Positions 10,131-18,880 of a DNA stretch of 64,000 bases are shown piece after piece; within the stretch, counting starts at the first letter, position 1, and each line of letters begins with the position of its first letter. The DNA is taken from positions 64,515,001 to 64,579,000 of the forward strand of contig CM032233.1 in assembly GCA_019009955.1 (NCBI GenBank). Direction: 5' to 3'. A program made the position numbers and the translations under genes. The stretch is from Riptortus pedestris. Its lineage: Eukaryota > Arthropoda > Insecta > Hemiptera > Alydidae. The notes beneath the pieces were generated by a model. That model worked only from the letters and a program-made list of their open reading frames with translations, made no database searches and was not told where the DNA came from.

Positions 10131-11741
10131 ATGAAGGACAGAATATTACCTACCTATTTCGCTGAAGATGCAGGTTCCCTAATGCATCGACGTTTAGGAC
10201 ATCTTTCCAGGAAGAGGATGAATCTACTTCAAGACATGTGTACAGGTATTGATAAAATAACACCTAATGATGATCCATGTGAAGTCTGCTTATTAGGGAA
10301 GCATGCTCGACTACCCTTCAGAGCCAGTAAGAGCCGAGCAAAGGAAATCTTGGAAGTTCTACATATGGATTTATGTGGACCCATGGAAAATTTATCCATA
10401 GGTGGAAGTAAATATTTTTTCACCTTAATTGACGACTTCTCTCGTTACACATTCGTGTATTTTCTTTCAGAAAAGAACAAAGTGAGTGATATTTTTGCTG
10501 AATTTCGGGCTCTGGTTGAAACTCAGACAGGCAAGAAAATCAAGTGTGTGAGGTCTGACAATGGGACTGAGTTCGTCAACTCAAAGTTCAAAGCTGGACT
10601 TATTTCTGCAGGAATCAGGCATCAACTGACCGTTAGGTACTCACCACAGAGTAACGGAGTGGCTGAACGAGCCAACAGATCCATTGTGGAGAAGGCTCGC
10701 ACTATGTTACAGGATGCTGGTTTGCCTAAAAGCTATTGGGCAGAAGCTGTTTCTACAGCCGTTTACCTCAACAATCGCGCACCGACAAAGGCTGTTGTTG
10801 GGAGGACTCCATATGAAGCGTGGTATGGTAAGAGGCCTGATATGTCTCACTTGAGGATTTTTGGATGTCCGGCTATGGCACAGGTTCCCAAGGAAATCCG
10901 AAGAAAATGGGATCCTAAATCGGCAAAATACATTTTTGTCGGATACTCAGAGGAAATCAAAGGATATCGATTAATTGATCCTAAAACGAAGAAGGTTACT
11001 ATGAGTCGAGATGTTGTTTTTCTTGAAACTTCAAACCAAGAAAGACATAAGCCTCGACAGCTGCCTACTACGTCAGTATTTTTAGATGTGGATGAGCCGC
11101 CTGCTCTCCAGGATACAACCAATTCACAAGAGGACGTTTCTGATGAGAATACGGAATCAGGATACGACCATCAGACTGATTCTGATGATTCAGTGCCAGG
11201 ATCTGTCTCTAGCGAGCCAGATATCCAGGAGGAGAACTCACCACAGGTTCGACGATCCAGACGTGTGCCGAAACCAAAAGATATGAGTGATTTCGTTACA
11301 TATCTAGCTGCACTGAACCCCATTGAAGAACCATTGACCGCAGATGAGGCGCTCAAAGGTCCGTACTCCAAGCAATGGAGATTGGCGATGGAAGACGAAC
11401 TGAATTCGTTTAAGAAAAACAAGACATATGACTGGGTAAAGTTACCTACAAAGAAGAAAAATGATAAAAAGAAAAAGAAATCTCCAAAGAAGAAAAAGAA
11501 ATCTCCGAAGAAGAAAAATGACAAAAAGAAGAAGAAATCTCCAAAGAAGAAAAATGATAAAAAGAAGAAAAGGAAATCTCCGAAGAAGAAAAATGACAAA
11601 AGGAAGAAGAAATCTACAAAGAAGAAAAATATTGTGCTGGAGCATATGCCCACTGAAGAAATGCTCTCTGATATTTTGACAAAACCTTTAAGTAGGGAAA
11701 AACATGAATATTTTTTCAAGTGTTTTGGACTTACAAAGTAA
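10131..11741 (+). CDS. copia pol remnant: integrase joined to lysine-rich repeat and RNase H tail
   Basis: An open frame of 536 codons; the conserved reading begins slightly upstream of this ATG. Residues about 20-65 form the GAG-pre-integrase zinc-binding domain (HRRLGHLS, then CEVCLLGK). Integrase follows with the D,D35E triad: HMDLCGP (about 82), SDNGTEF (about 142) and the glutamate in NGVAERANR (about 178). The C-terminal region with FGCPAMAQVP, IFVGYSEEIKGYRL and RRSRRVPKPKD is present, as is the RT entry WRLAMEDELNSF (about 413-424). At KLP (about 439) the RT ends abruptly, and about 60 residues of KSPKKKNDKKK-type repeats follow (11450-11630). The frame then rejoins copia at LEHMPTEEMLSDILTKPL, the last residues of RNase H. 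Integrase catalytic residues appear intact; the RT YVDD box and RNase H active site are absent. Whether it is translated is unknown. Confidence 0.9.
   Translation: MKDRILPTYFAEDAGSLMHRRLGHLSRKRMNLLQDMCTGIDKITPNDDPCEVCLLGKHARLPFRASKSRAKEILEVLHMDLCGPMENLSIGGSKYFFTLIDDFSRYTFVYFLSEKNKVSDIFAEFRALVETQTGKKIKCVRSDNGTEFVNSKFKAGLISAGIRHQLTVRYSPQSNGVAERANRSIVEKARTMLQDAGLPKSYWAEAVSTAVYLNNRAPTKAVVGRTPYEAWYGKRPDMSHLRIFGCPAMAQVPKEIRRKWDPKSAKYIFVGYSEEIKGYRLIDPKTKKVTMSRDVVFLETSNQERHKPRQLPTTSVFLDVDEPPALQDTTNSQEDVSDENTESGYDHQTDSDDSVPGSVSSEPDIQEENSPQVRRSRRVPKPKDMSDFVTYLAALNPIEEPLTADEALKGPYSKQWRLAMEDELNSFKKNKTYDWVKLPTKKKNDKKKKKSPKKKKKSPKKKNDKKKKKSPKKKNDKKKKRKSPKKKNDKRKKKSTKKKNIVLEHMPTEEMLSDILTKPLSREKHEYFFKCFGLTK
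11450..11630 (+). repeat. In-frame lysine-rich minisatellite replacing RT
   Basis: About five imperfect units of 21-39 bp built on aaatctccraagaagaaaaa and a gayaaaaagaag tail. All unit lengths are multiples of three, so the pol frame is kept. It encodes KSP-KKK-ND-KKK repeats. Confidence 0.93.
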
Positions 11742-11851
11742 ATTGTATTGTTTTACAAAGTAAATTGTATTGTTTTACAAAGTAAATTGTATTGTTTTAC
11801 AAAGTAAATTGTATTGTTTTACAAAGTAAATTGTATTGTTTTACAAAATAT
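11731..11851 (+). repeat. 22-bp tandem repeat across the pol stop codon
   Basis: About five copies of acaaagtaaattgtattgtttt. The first copy supplies the pol stop codon TAA (11739-11741), and the last, truncated copy runs to the edge of the 3' LTR. The polypurine tract expected just before a 3' LTR is not visible here. Confidence 0.92.
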
Positions 11852-12028
11852 TGTATTGGTTATTGGATCAATATCGCAAATATAGCAGGCATTGGTCCTG
11901 GGACAACAGAGCACTCTGGCGGGATTGTTGTACATAAATACCACATATTGTCTTCAACTGCTTTTTCAAGGTGTGATAGAAGAAATAAATCCAAAGTTAT
12001 CTGCTTAATCATTTTCCCAAACCCTTCA
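11852..12028 (+). repeat. 3' LTR
   Basis: 177 bp, from TGTATTGGTTATTGG to CCCTTCA. Outer parts match the 5' LTR; the centre (about 11932-11990) reads taaataccacatattgtctt and aaggtgtgatagaagaaata, which looks like the flanking 52-bp satellite rather than the 5' LTR. Confidence 0.9.
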
Positions 12029-13413
12029 AGATATACGCAAATAAATACCAAATATTGTCTTCAACAGATCTTACTAGGTGTGATAGATGCAAATAAATAC
12101 CAAATATTGTCTTCAACAGATCTTACTAGGTGTGATAGATGCAAATAAATACCAAATATTGTCTTCAACAGATCTTACTAGTTGAGATAGATGCAAATAA
12201 ATACCAAATATTGTCTTCAACAGATCTTACTAGGTGTGATAGATGCAAATAAATACCAAATATTGTCTTCAACAGATCTTACTAGGTGAGATAGATGCAA
12301 ATAAATACCAAATATTGTCTTGAACAGATCTTACTAGGTATGATAGATGCAAATAAATACCAAATATTGTCTTCAACAGATCTTACTAGGCGAGATAGAT
12401 GCAAATAAATACCAAATATTGTCTTGAACAGATCTTACTAGGTATGATAGATGCAAATAAATACCAAATATTGTCTTCAACAGATCTTACTAGGTGAGAT
12501 AGATGCAAATAAATACCAAATATTGTCTTCAACAGATCTTACTAGGCGAGATAGATGCAAATAAATACCAAATATTGTCTTGAACAGATCTTACTAGGTA
12601 TGATAGATGCAAATAAATACCAAATATTGTCTTGAACAGATCTTACTAGGTGAGATAGATGCAAATAAATACCAAATATTGTCTTGAACAGATCTTACTA
12701 GGTATGATAGATGCAAATAAATACCAAATATTGTCTTCAACAGATCTTACTAGGCGAGATAGATGCAAATAAATACCAAATATTGTCTTGAACAGATCTT
12801 ACTAGGTATGATAGATGCAAATAAATACCAAATATTGTCTTGAACAGATCTTACTAGGTATGATAGATGCAAATAAATACCAAATATTGTCTTCAACAGA
12901 TCTTACTAGGCGAGATAGATGCAAATAAATACCAAATATTGTCTTGAACAGATCTTACTAGGTATGATAGATGCAAATAAATACCAAATATTGTCTTCAA
13001 CAGATCTTACTAGGTGTGATAGATACAAATAAATACCAAATATTGTCTTAACAGATCTTACTAGGTATGATAGATGCAAATAAATACCAAATATTGTCTT
13101 CAACAGATCTTACTAGGTGAGATAGATGCAAATAAATACCAAATATTGTCTTCAACAGATCTTACTAGGTGTGATAGATGCAAATAAATACCAAATATTG
13201 TCTTCAACAGATCTTACTAGGTGTGATAGATGCAAATAAATACCAAATATTGTCTTCAACAGATCTTACTAGGTGAGATAGATGCAAATAAATACCAAAT
13301 ATTGTCTTCAACAGATCTTACTAGGTGAGATAGATGCAAATAAATACCAAATATTGTCTTCAACAGATCTTACTAGGTGAGATAGATGCAAATAAATACC
13401 AAATATTGTCTTT
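12029..13413 (+). repeat. 52-bp satellite array, right part
   Basis: About 26.6 units of the same 52-bp repeat as 8192-8595, in the same orientation. Alternating subtypes are visible (tcttgaacag with ggtatgatag; tcttcaacag with gcgagatag), giving a partial higher-order pattern of two or three units between about 12300 and 13000. The first five bases duplicate the copia target site. The sequence after the array holds gcccacttctactcat and gcaacccctgtgtgacgaac, both similar to the end of family A. Confidence 0.97.
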
Positions 13414-13769
13414 ATTACCGCCCACTTCTACTCATCGGTTTTTTTTAAGCAACCCCTGTGTGACGAACGTTTTTATTATCATAGGAGTTTCCCTTGGAGT
13501 TAATAAACTGTTGGTTTTTTTTTAAAAAAAAATCAAAACACACTATTAATTACCCATTTGAAAACATTTCAATAAAAATACTTTCGTTTGTTATTAAATT
13601 TACTTTTTTAACTTCTTTGGAATTAATCGAAAGCTTCTGGCGGTGCTACTGCTCTGTGAAGCCAGCAAGTTTAGAACAGCAGGGCTTAGCTTGAAGCGTC
13701 CTATTAGTTTCTTTCGATTGGTCTAGATTGTTCGAGCTTATTGTGTAAACCATTATTGAGATTTTAACT
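13414..13769. other. Short family A-like end, then unassigned
   Basis: 13420-13475 resembles the family A terminus (cacttctactcat; cccctgtgtgacgaacg). The rest to 13769 shows no coding frame or shared repeat. Confidence 0.45.
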
Positions 13770-14152
13770 TTCAGATCCTATTGAGGTTTAGCTATAGCTG
13801 ATCTGTCATAATTCGGATCCTATTGAGGTTTAGCTATAACTGATCTTCCATAATTCAGACCCTATTGAGGTTTACCTGTTATCGGCCATTGTTCAGAGCA
13901 AGCTAATAAGGTACGTTTGAATCTACATTTTATTTACATAGTAATATTCAAATTGCGAGAACTTTCGAAATCAGGAAAGTTTTAAAGCAAGTTTATAACA
14001 ATTTGTTTCACATGGTCTAAAACAAGAATAATAATGATGGAAATATTACAGGATTCCAATTTATAACATGTTTGAACAAGCTTCATCCGAATACCTTCAG
14101 TTGGAATTATTTTATGATAGTAAGAAACTTTTGTGCTTAGAGATGTCTCATA
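13770..14152 (+). repeat. Dispersed repeat, copy 2 of 2, with local triplication
   Basis: Matches 3252-3545 by eye. The leading segment cagatcctattgaggtttag is present three times in tandem at about 43-bp spacing (about 13770-13885), against about one and a half times in copy 1. A 30-base stretch near 14053-14080 is absent from copy 1. Confidence 0.78.
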
Positions 14153-14896
14153 TTATAACAATGCCACACATTTTCTTCGATATATGAACAGTTTTTTACT
14201 AACCAAAGCTCTTTTTATGCACCTCACTGTTAACAAAAAATAAAGTATTTTAATCGGAAGATTAGAAAGTCCATTGCGTGGAGTTGACTTTTAAGCTTAG
14301 TGTTTTCACGAGACTGTTGTTTCAAATTCAACAAGGGATTTAATGCATTTATTCAAGAACTGTACACCATTTTGTAGATATACACCTACTGTATATACAC
14401 ATATGTTTTTTTTTTCTTTTCTTTTTATTGTTTTTATAATGTTTATTATTGAAATGTGTGTAGTATCCAAAGGATAGAGCACACAAAATTTAAATAAATT
14501 CCCACATTAGATGGATACTCTGCCTGGAAAACAGGAGACTATTGTTTTTATGTGCCCAACAAAGGATTATAGGGTCCAGATTCACTAGTTATATATGCAA
14601 AGTATTGTATATATAAAAACTGATAATCAAAATTGCAAGTGCCTTATGAAGATTTTCAGGGAGTTTCTCAGCATTGGTTTAGGAGGTTAATTTTGTTGGT
14701 ATTAAATCAGAAATTCATCATAGCTGAGTAAGGCAGAATGGAAGTGTCCCATAAAGAATACTTGTTGAGGTAACAGCTTAAATAGATGTTGGTGAAAACA
14801 TTTCCTAGCTTAGCAAGTTGAAACGTCGCTTGTAATTTTTATGCTGGAAAGGTTATTGGTTGTAACAAATTCTGTAACTTTGTAAACTATTTTGGC
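14153..14896. other. Unassigned AT-rich stretch
   Basis: No supported gene or shared repeat. It holds a T-rich run at 14407-14430. Confidence 0.5.
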
Positions 14897-15175
14897 TAAA
14901 GTGTAGTTTAGTCCCTCTTCCCCCCCCCTATATGCCATCTTTTTTTCGTCACCGTCTAAGGATCAAACAAATTAGGTGAGTTAAAAAAAATTAGGTTAAA
15001 ATTAAAATCCCCACCCTCGGTTGAAACCACCGATGGCGTATTTTGGAAATTTTTGAATGCGGTCACTAAAGTCTAAAGTGTTAAAAAAGATAAAGTATAA
15101 AAAACGAAATGGCTGCAGTCGTCATTTTGAAAAGTGTGCCACCAAGGGGGGGGGGAGACTAAACTACACTTTCAC
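14897..15175 (+). mobile_element. MITE with AAGTGTAGTTTAGTCCC inverted ends, copy A
   Basis: About 279 bp bounded by aaagtgtagtttagtccc and its complement ending at 15175. The interior carries gatggcgtattttggaaatt and a gtcattttgaaaagtgtg block. There is no coding sequence. The terminal inverted repeats (about 17 bp) and small size make this a MITE; superfamily unknown. Copy B at 16294 is in the opposite orientation. Confidence 0.8.
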
Positions 15176-16293
15176 CACTGTTTTTACTTTTATTAATTTA
15201 TGACTTTTGGAAAACTACAATAATTTTAAATAAATATTACTGTTTTTCAATCATTTCAATAATGCTTTAGCAAATAACAAAACTTGCATATTTTTGCCTA
15301 AAAATAGCAATAATTATTAGACGACTGACATTTATTAATTTTATGAGTTGAAATGGTAAACTTTTTTTTTAATGAGTTGATTTGTCAGTGATTATGTTGT
15401 ATCAAACTGTGTGATGTATAAATTCAATTTTAAAATCATAGTTCCTTTATTCATTACTCTTAGGTGTTTCAGATGAAATGCTAGCAATGAATGTGTGCCT
15501 CAAAAGCTAATTATCGGCACTTTATAATTCCATTCTAATTTCTTTTCCTTTTTTTATGATTTTCAGAAATAGCATTTAGTATAAATATAAAGTCATATAG
15601 TCAAAATTGAGGGATTAATTACATTATAGATGTTTATTTATGCCCAATGGTTAATGTTTGTTCATTATAAATGGTTTCAATTTCAAAATTCTAATAAAAG
15701 AAGCTGTATTCCTGGGCTCATTGGCTTCTAGTATGCTGCAATTTTGTGTGGAAATTCAAGTTTACAATAACTACATAGTCATTTATATTATAATCTTCTC
15801 ATGCCACAAACCTAGGTTCCGAACCCTGAAAAACCTCATTGTACGTAATACATTCTTGATGTTTTGAAATACATAGATTTCTGATTTATCCTTTATAAAC
15901 TTACAGTAATAATATTTAAGATGTTGCGGATCGTATACAAGCCTCCAGTTCAGAAATGTTTATGTGATAATATACGTAATTGCATTATAATATTTGGTTA
16001 AATTTACAATCACCGATAGTATAATCTAGGAACGACAACATGAGTGTAGGAGCAAAATTCTGCCCCCCCCCCCCCCCGCGATCCTTATTTAAGTTGCCTG
16101 GCCTAATGTGCTAAAGGCTGATAATATCAGCATGTTTACCTTAGAGAATATTAGATATTAGGGATAACCTCATTGGATGATTTTTCAAAATATTCTTAGT
16201 TTCTATCATCCTACTATGAGGGCCACATAGAATATGTATATATAGATAATTAACTTAACTAATCTATTGCAGATGGTCAACAAAAAAGAAAAC
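15176..16293. other. Unassigned AT-rich stretch with poly-C run
   Basis: No supported gene. A run of 16 C lies at about 16062-16077. A small ORF at 15658-15867 has no recognisable motif and ordinary AT-rich composition, so it was not called. Confidence 0.5.
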
Positions 16294-16541
16294 GTGAAAG
16301 TGTAGTTTAGTCCCCCCCTTGGTGGCACACTTTTCAAAATGACGACCGCGCCTATTTTGTTTTTCTAACTTTATCTTTTTTAACACTTAGACTTTAGTGA
16401 CAGCATTCAAAAATTTCCAAAATACGCCATCGGTGGTTTACACCAAGGGTGGGGATTTTAATTTTAACTCACCTAATTTGTTGGATCCTTTGACTGTGAC
16501 AAAACAAGATGGCGTACGGGTGGGACTAAACTACACTTCAC
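16294..16541 (-). mobile_element. MITE with AAGTGTAGTTTAGTCCC inverted ends, copy B
   Basis: About 248 bp from gtgaaagtgtagtttagtcc to ggactaaactacacttcac. Interior order is reversed relative to copy A (the ccttggtggcac block comes first, the gatggcgtac block last). No coding sequence. Confidence 0.85.
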
Positions 16542-17780
16542 CCAAAAGAAAATCTCAAAACATTATTAAAATCATTTTTATTTCTTGATTAGCTTCACGG
16601 TCACATGACACCTCATCAGGAGAAAATATAATACAAAGGGATAACTGGCACTGCTAGTGGAAGGTTCTATAGAACAATGTAGCCGTTAGTTTAGTTGCGT
16701 TTTTGTATTTGTGTTGTTGTTTTTATGTTTTTTTACTAATAAAATTTTGATTTGCTTACATGTAGTTTTTGTTATAGGATAGCTAAACCATTCAGTGACA
16801 AGGGAGTGCATTTGCAGCAAGATTGCTGACTCAGAGTCTGTTAAAAGCTGTTCTCAGTAAGTTCATTGTTTATTTATTTTTCTCTTGTGATCACGAGTCA
16901 TTTGGCTTATTTCGGTAGTTATTCCATGTTAGTAATTTTAAATGCTTGATTATTATATCTGAGTAAGTTTTGGGTTGGTCGTTGTTAACATCACTGTAAT
17001 AAAATCCCACGTGTTAGTATAATTATGATATACTGGAAAGCAAGGACTTTCCTTTTTGTTTAATTGTGTTTGATTTTCATGCTCTCTGTCCCAGACCTCA
17101 TTCCACGAGCTCTGTATTTGATGCCAGTGACAGTGACTGAAGCCTCTCTTTCATTGTTACCATTCATACTTTCTAATTCTTTTTTTTAGGTCTTCATTCT
17201 TGTCTGTGATGGAGCAGGAGCAAATCTATATATTCATTAATATTGTGAGGTTACTAGAAGACGGACTAACTTCCTCAAGTCACTGAGGCAGCCTCATTTT
17301 AACTGTTCTCAGTAAGGCTTGTAAGTAAAATCAAATTCAGTAAGTTCATTTATTCATTAATATGTTTTATGTTGCCAACACAACCTGCTTAATATAATAC
17401 TTCCTTGTATAATTTGCACTGGTAAAACATTGTTGAAAAAAATCTTCAGCTTTTAGGTTCATATTCTCTCTGGGAAGAATGAAGAATTTGTATTCTCAAA
17501 CTTAAAGGTGGATGGTAGTCTCTTCCTATAGGATTGTATACACCAGTGAATTGTGTTGTATGCCTAGAGCTTGGTTCAACAGATTTTAATTTGTAGATAT
17601 TGATGGGAAAACCTTCAAGAATGTTTAATATGTATACAGACTATATTTATCTAACCTTAGTCTAAAAGAAATAGCCGGTTATTACTATAAAAGGTGTTTA
17701 ATGGCTATGTACAATTGTATTAGGCACAAGGACTGTAACACACAATATTACAGAATTTCAGAATCAAAGGAAATGTTATG
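16542..17780. other. Unassigned stretch
   Basis: No supported gene. The phrase ctgttctcagtaag occurs twice (about 16849 and 17301) in similar surroundings, perhaps an old duplication. Nothing else was recognised. Confidence 0.45.
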
Positions 17781-18880
17781 TTAGGTGGCGTTGTTCTGGG
17801 GGGTTTCCAATATATGGCATGACATCTCCTCCGCATAATCCTACTGTCATTGTGCTTTGTTTTTAGTGGAAGTCATTCAGTTGAAGGGTAAACAACTAAT
17901 CGTTTTATTTTATCAAATATCTCTAATTTTGTACTGGATAAAGTGAATGGTTTTTGGAGGGAGTTCTACTTTATTACTTTCACAAGAAAAAAATCTCTGG
18001 CAAAAGCTGTAAAATTTGAGAGGATATTTATGGAGAGCATGCTTTAGTGGAGCAAACATATCGGAAATGGTTTGCTCATTTTAAAATTAGTAATTTGGAG
18101 CTGGAAGACATGGAACAACCTCTGCAGCCAAAAAAAAAATTGAAGATGGAGAAACGCCATGCCAAAAACTTCAAGATTTGACTGAATCATTTGAAGTTCA
18201 CTTTTCAACAGACTGAAAACCATGGGAATGATCCAAAATCAGGGAAATTGGGTCCCCCATGAATTGAAACCAAGAGATGGGGAAAGGTGTTTTTTATCTG
18301 TGAACAGCTACTTGAATAGCTGAAAAGGAAGGAATTTTTGCATTGAATTGGGACTGGAGATGGAAAGTAGATCCATTACAACAATTTCAAATGGAGAAAG
18401 TTATGGGTAAGGCCAGCCGCCCATAAACGTCAATGGTGAAATTAAATACCCACAGAACCGAGCTCTGTATTTGGTGGGATGAGATTTGTGTGATATACTA
18501 TGAGCTGCTTTTGTGTTTGACTTGTGCATTAAACGAAAAATGTCCATAATATGGTGATAGGCATGACAAAACCATTTTCCTCCATGACATTATTCGTATG
18601 CATCTTCTTTGTCAAATCATACATTGAAATGACCAAATGGGAGGTCCTATCCCAGACGTCGTATTTCCCAGACATTACTCCTTCTGATTTCCACCTGTTT
18701 CAATTGATGGCCCATGGTCTGTTTGAGTAATGCTCAGCTTGTTAAGAAGATTGCAAAAAAGTGGGTTGGTTCTTGGATTGCTCCTAAAGACAAGTCGTTA
18801 CACCATTCCATAGTGAAACTATGGACGAGAAAAGAAAAACTGTTTCAAAATTATTGGACAGCCAAATAGCAGTAAAACTT
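17781..18880 (+). pseudogene. Irritans-type mariner transposase relic
   Basis: Many stops and frame changes, but motifs appear in the order of a mariner transposase of the irritans group. They include a YGEHALVEQTYRKWFAHF helix-turn-helix segment, a WVPHELKPR-like stretch, TGDGK followed by a stop and IHYNN (first catalytic Asp, about 18351), WWDEICVIYYELL (about 18475-18515), LHDIIRMH at the second Asp block (about 18581-18605) and PDITPSDFHLF at the third Asp block (about 18672-18704). This is the D,D34D arrangement. A possible left terminal sequence ttaggtggcg lies at 17781, about the expected distance upstream; no right terminus was found. It is more decayed than the mariner at 54285-55560 and belongs to a different subfamily. 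Confidence 0.85.

Larger units (their letters stand above)
8596..12028 (+). mobile_element. Ty1/copia-type LTR retrotransposon, 3.43 kb, RT-deleted
   Basis: Structure in order: 5' LTR 8596-8781, primer binding site 8782-8795, gag from 8939, zinc knuckle and protease, pre-integrase and integrase, a lysine-rich repeat in place of reverse transcriptase, the extreme RNase H tail, a 22-bp tandem repeat, then 3' LTR 11852-12028. It is flanked by an agata duplication and inserted in a 52-bp satellite. The order protease-integrase-(RT)-RNase H is diagnostic for copia rather than gypsy elements. The length is well short of the roughly 5 kb usual for the family because about 1.8 kb of RT/RNase H coding sequence is gone. 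It cannot be autonomous. It is a defective retroelement, described as found. Confidence 0.95.

Noticed and set aside
11171..11719. 182-codon minus-strand frame rich in Phe/Leu opposite the copia pol
   Set aside because: It is the complement of the lysine-rich repeat and integrase C-terminus; no motif of its own.
8192..13413. 52-bp repeats as a CRISPR-like array
   Set aside because: Units are contiguous with no unique spacers, and the genome is eukaryotic; it is a satellite.
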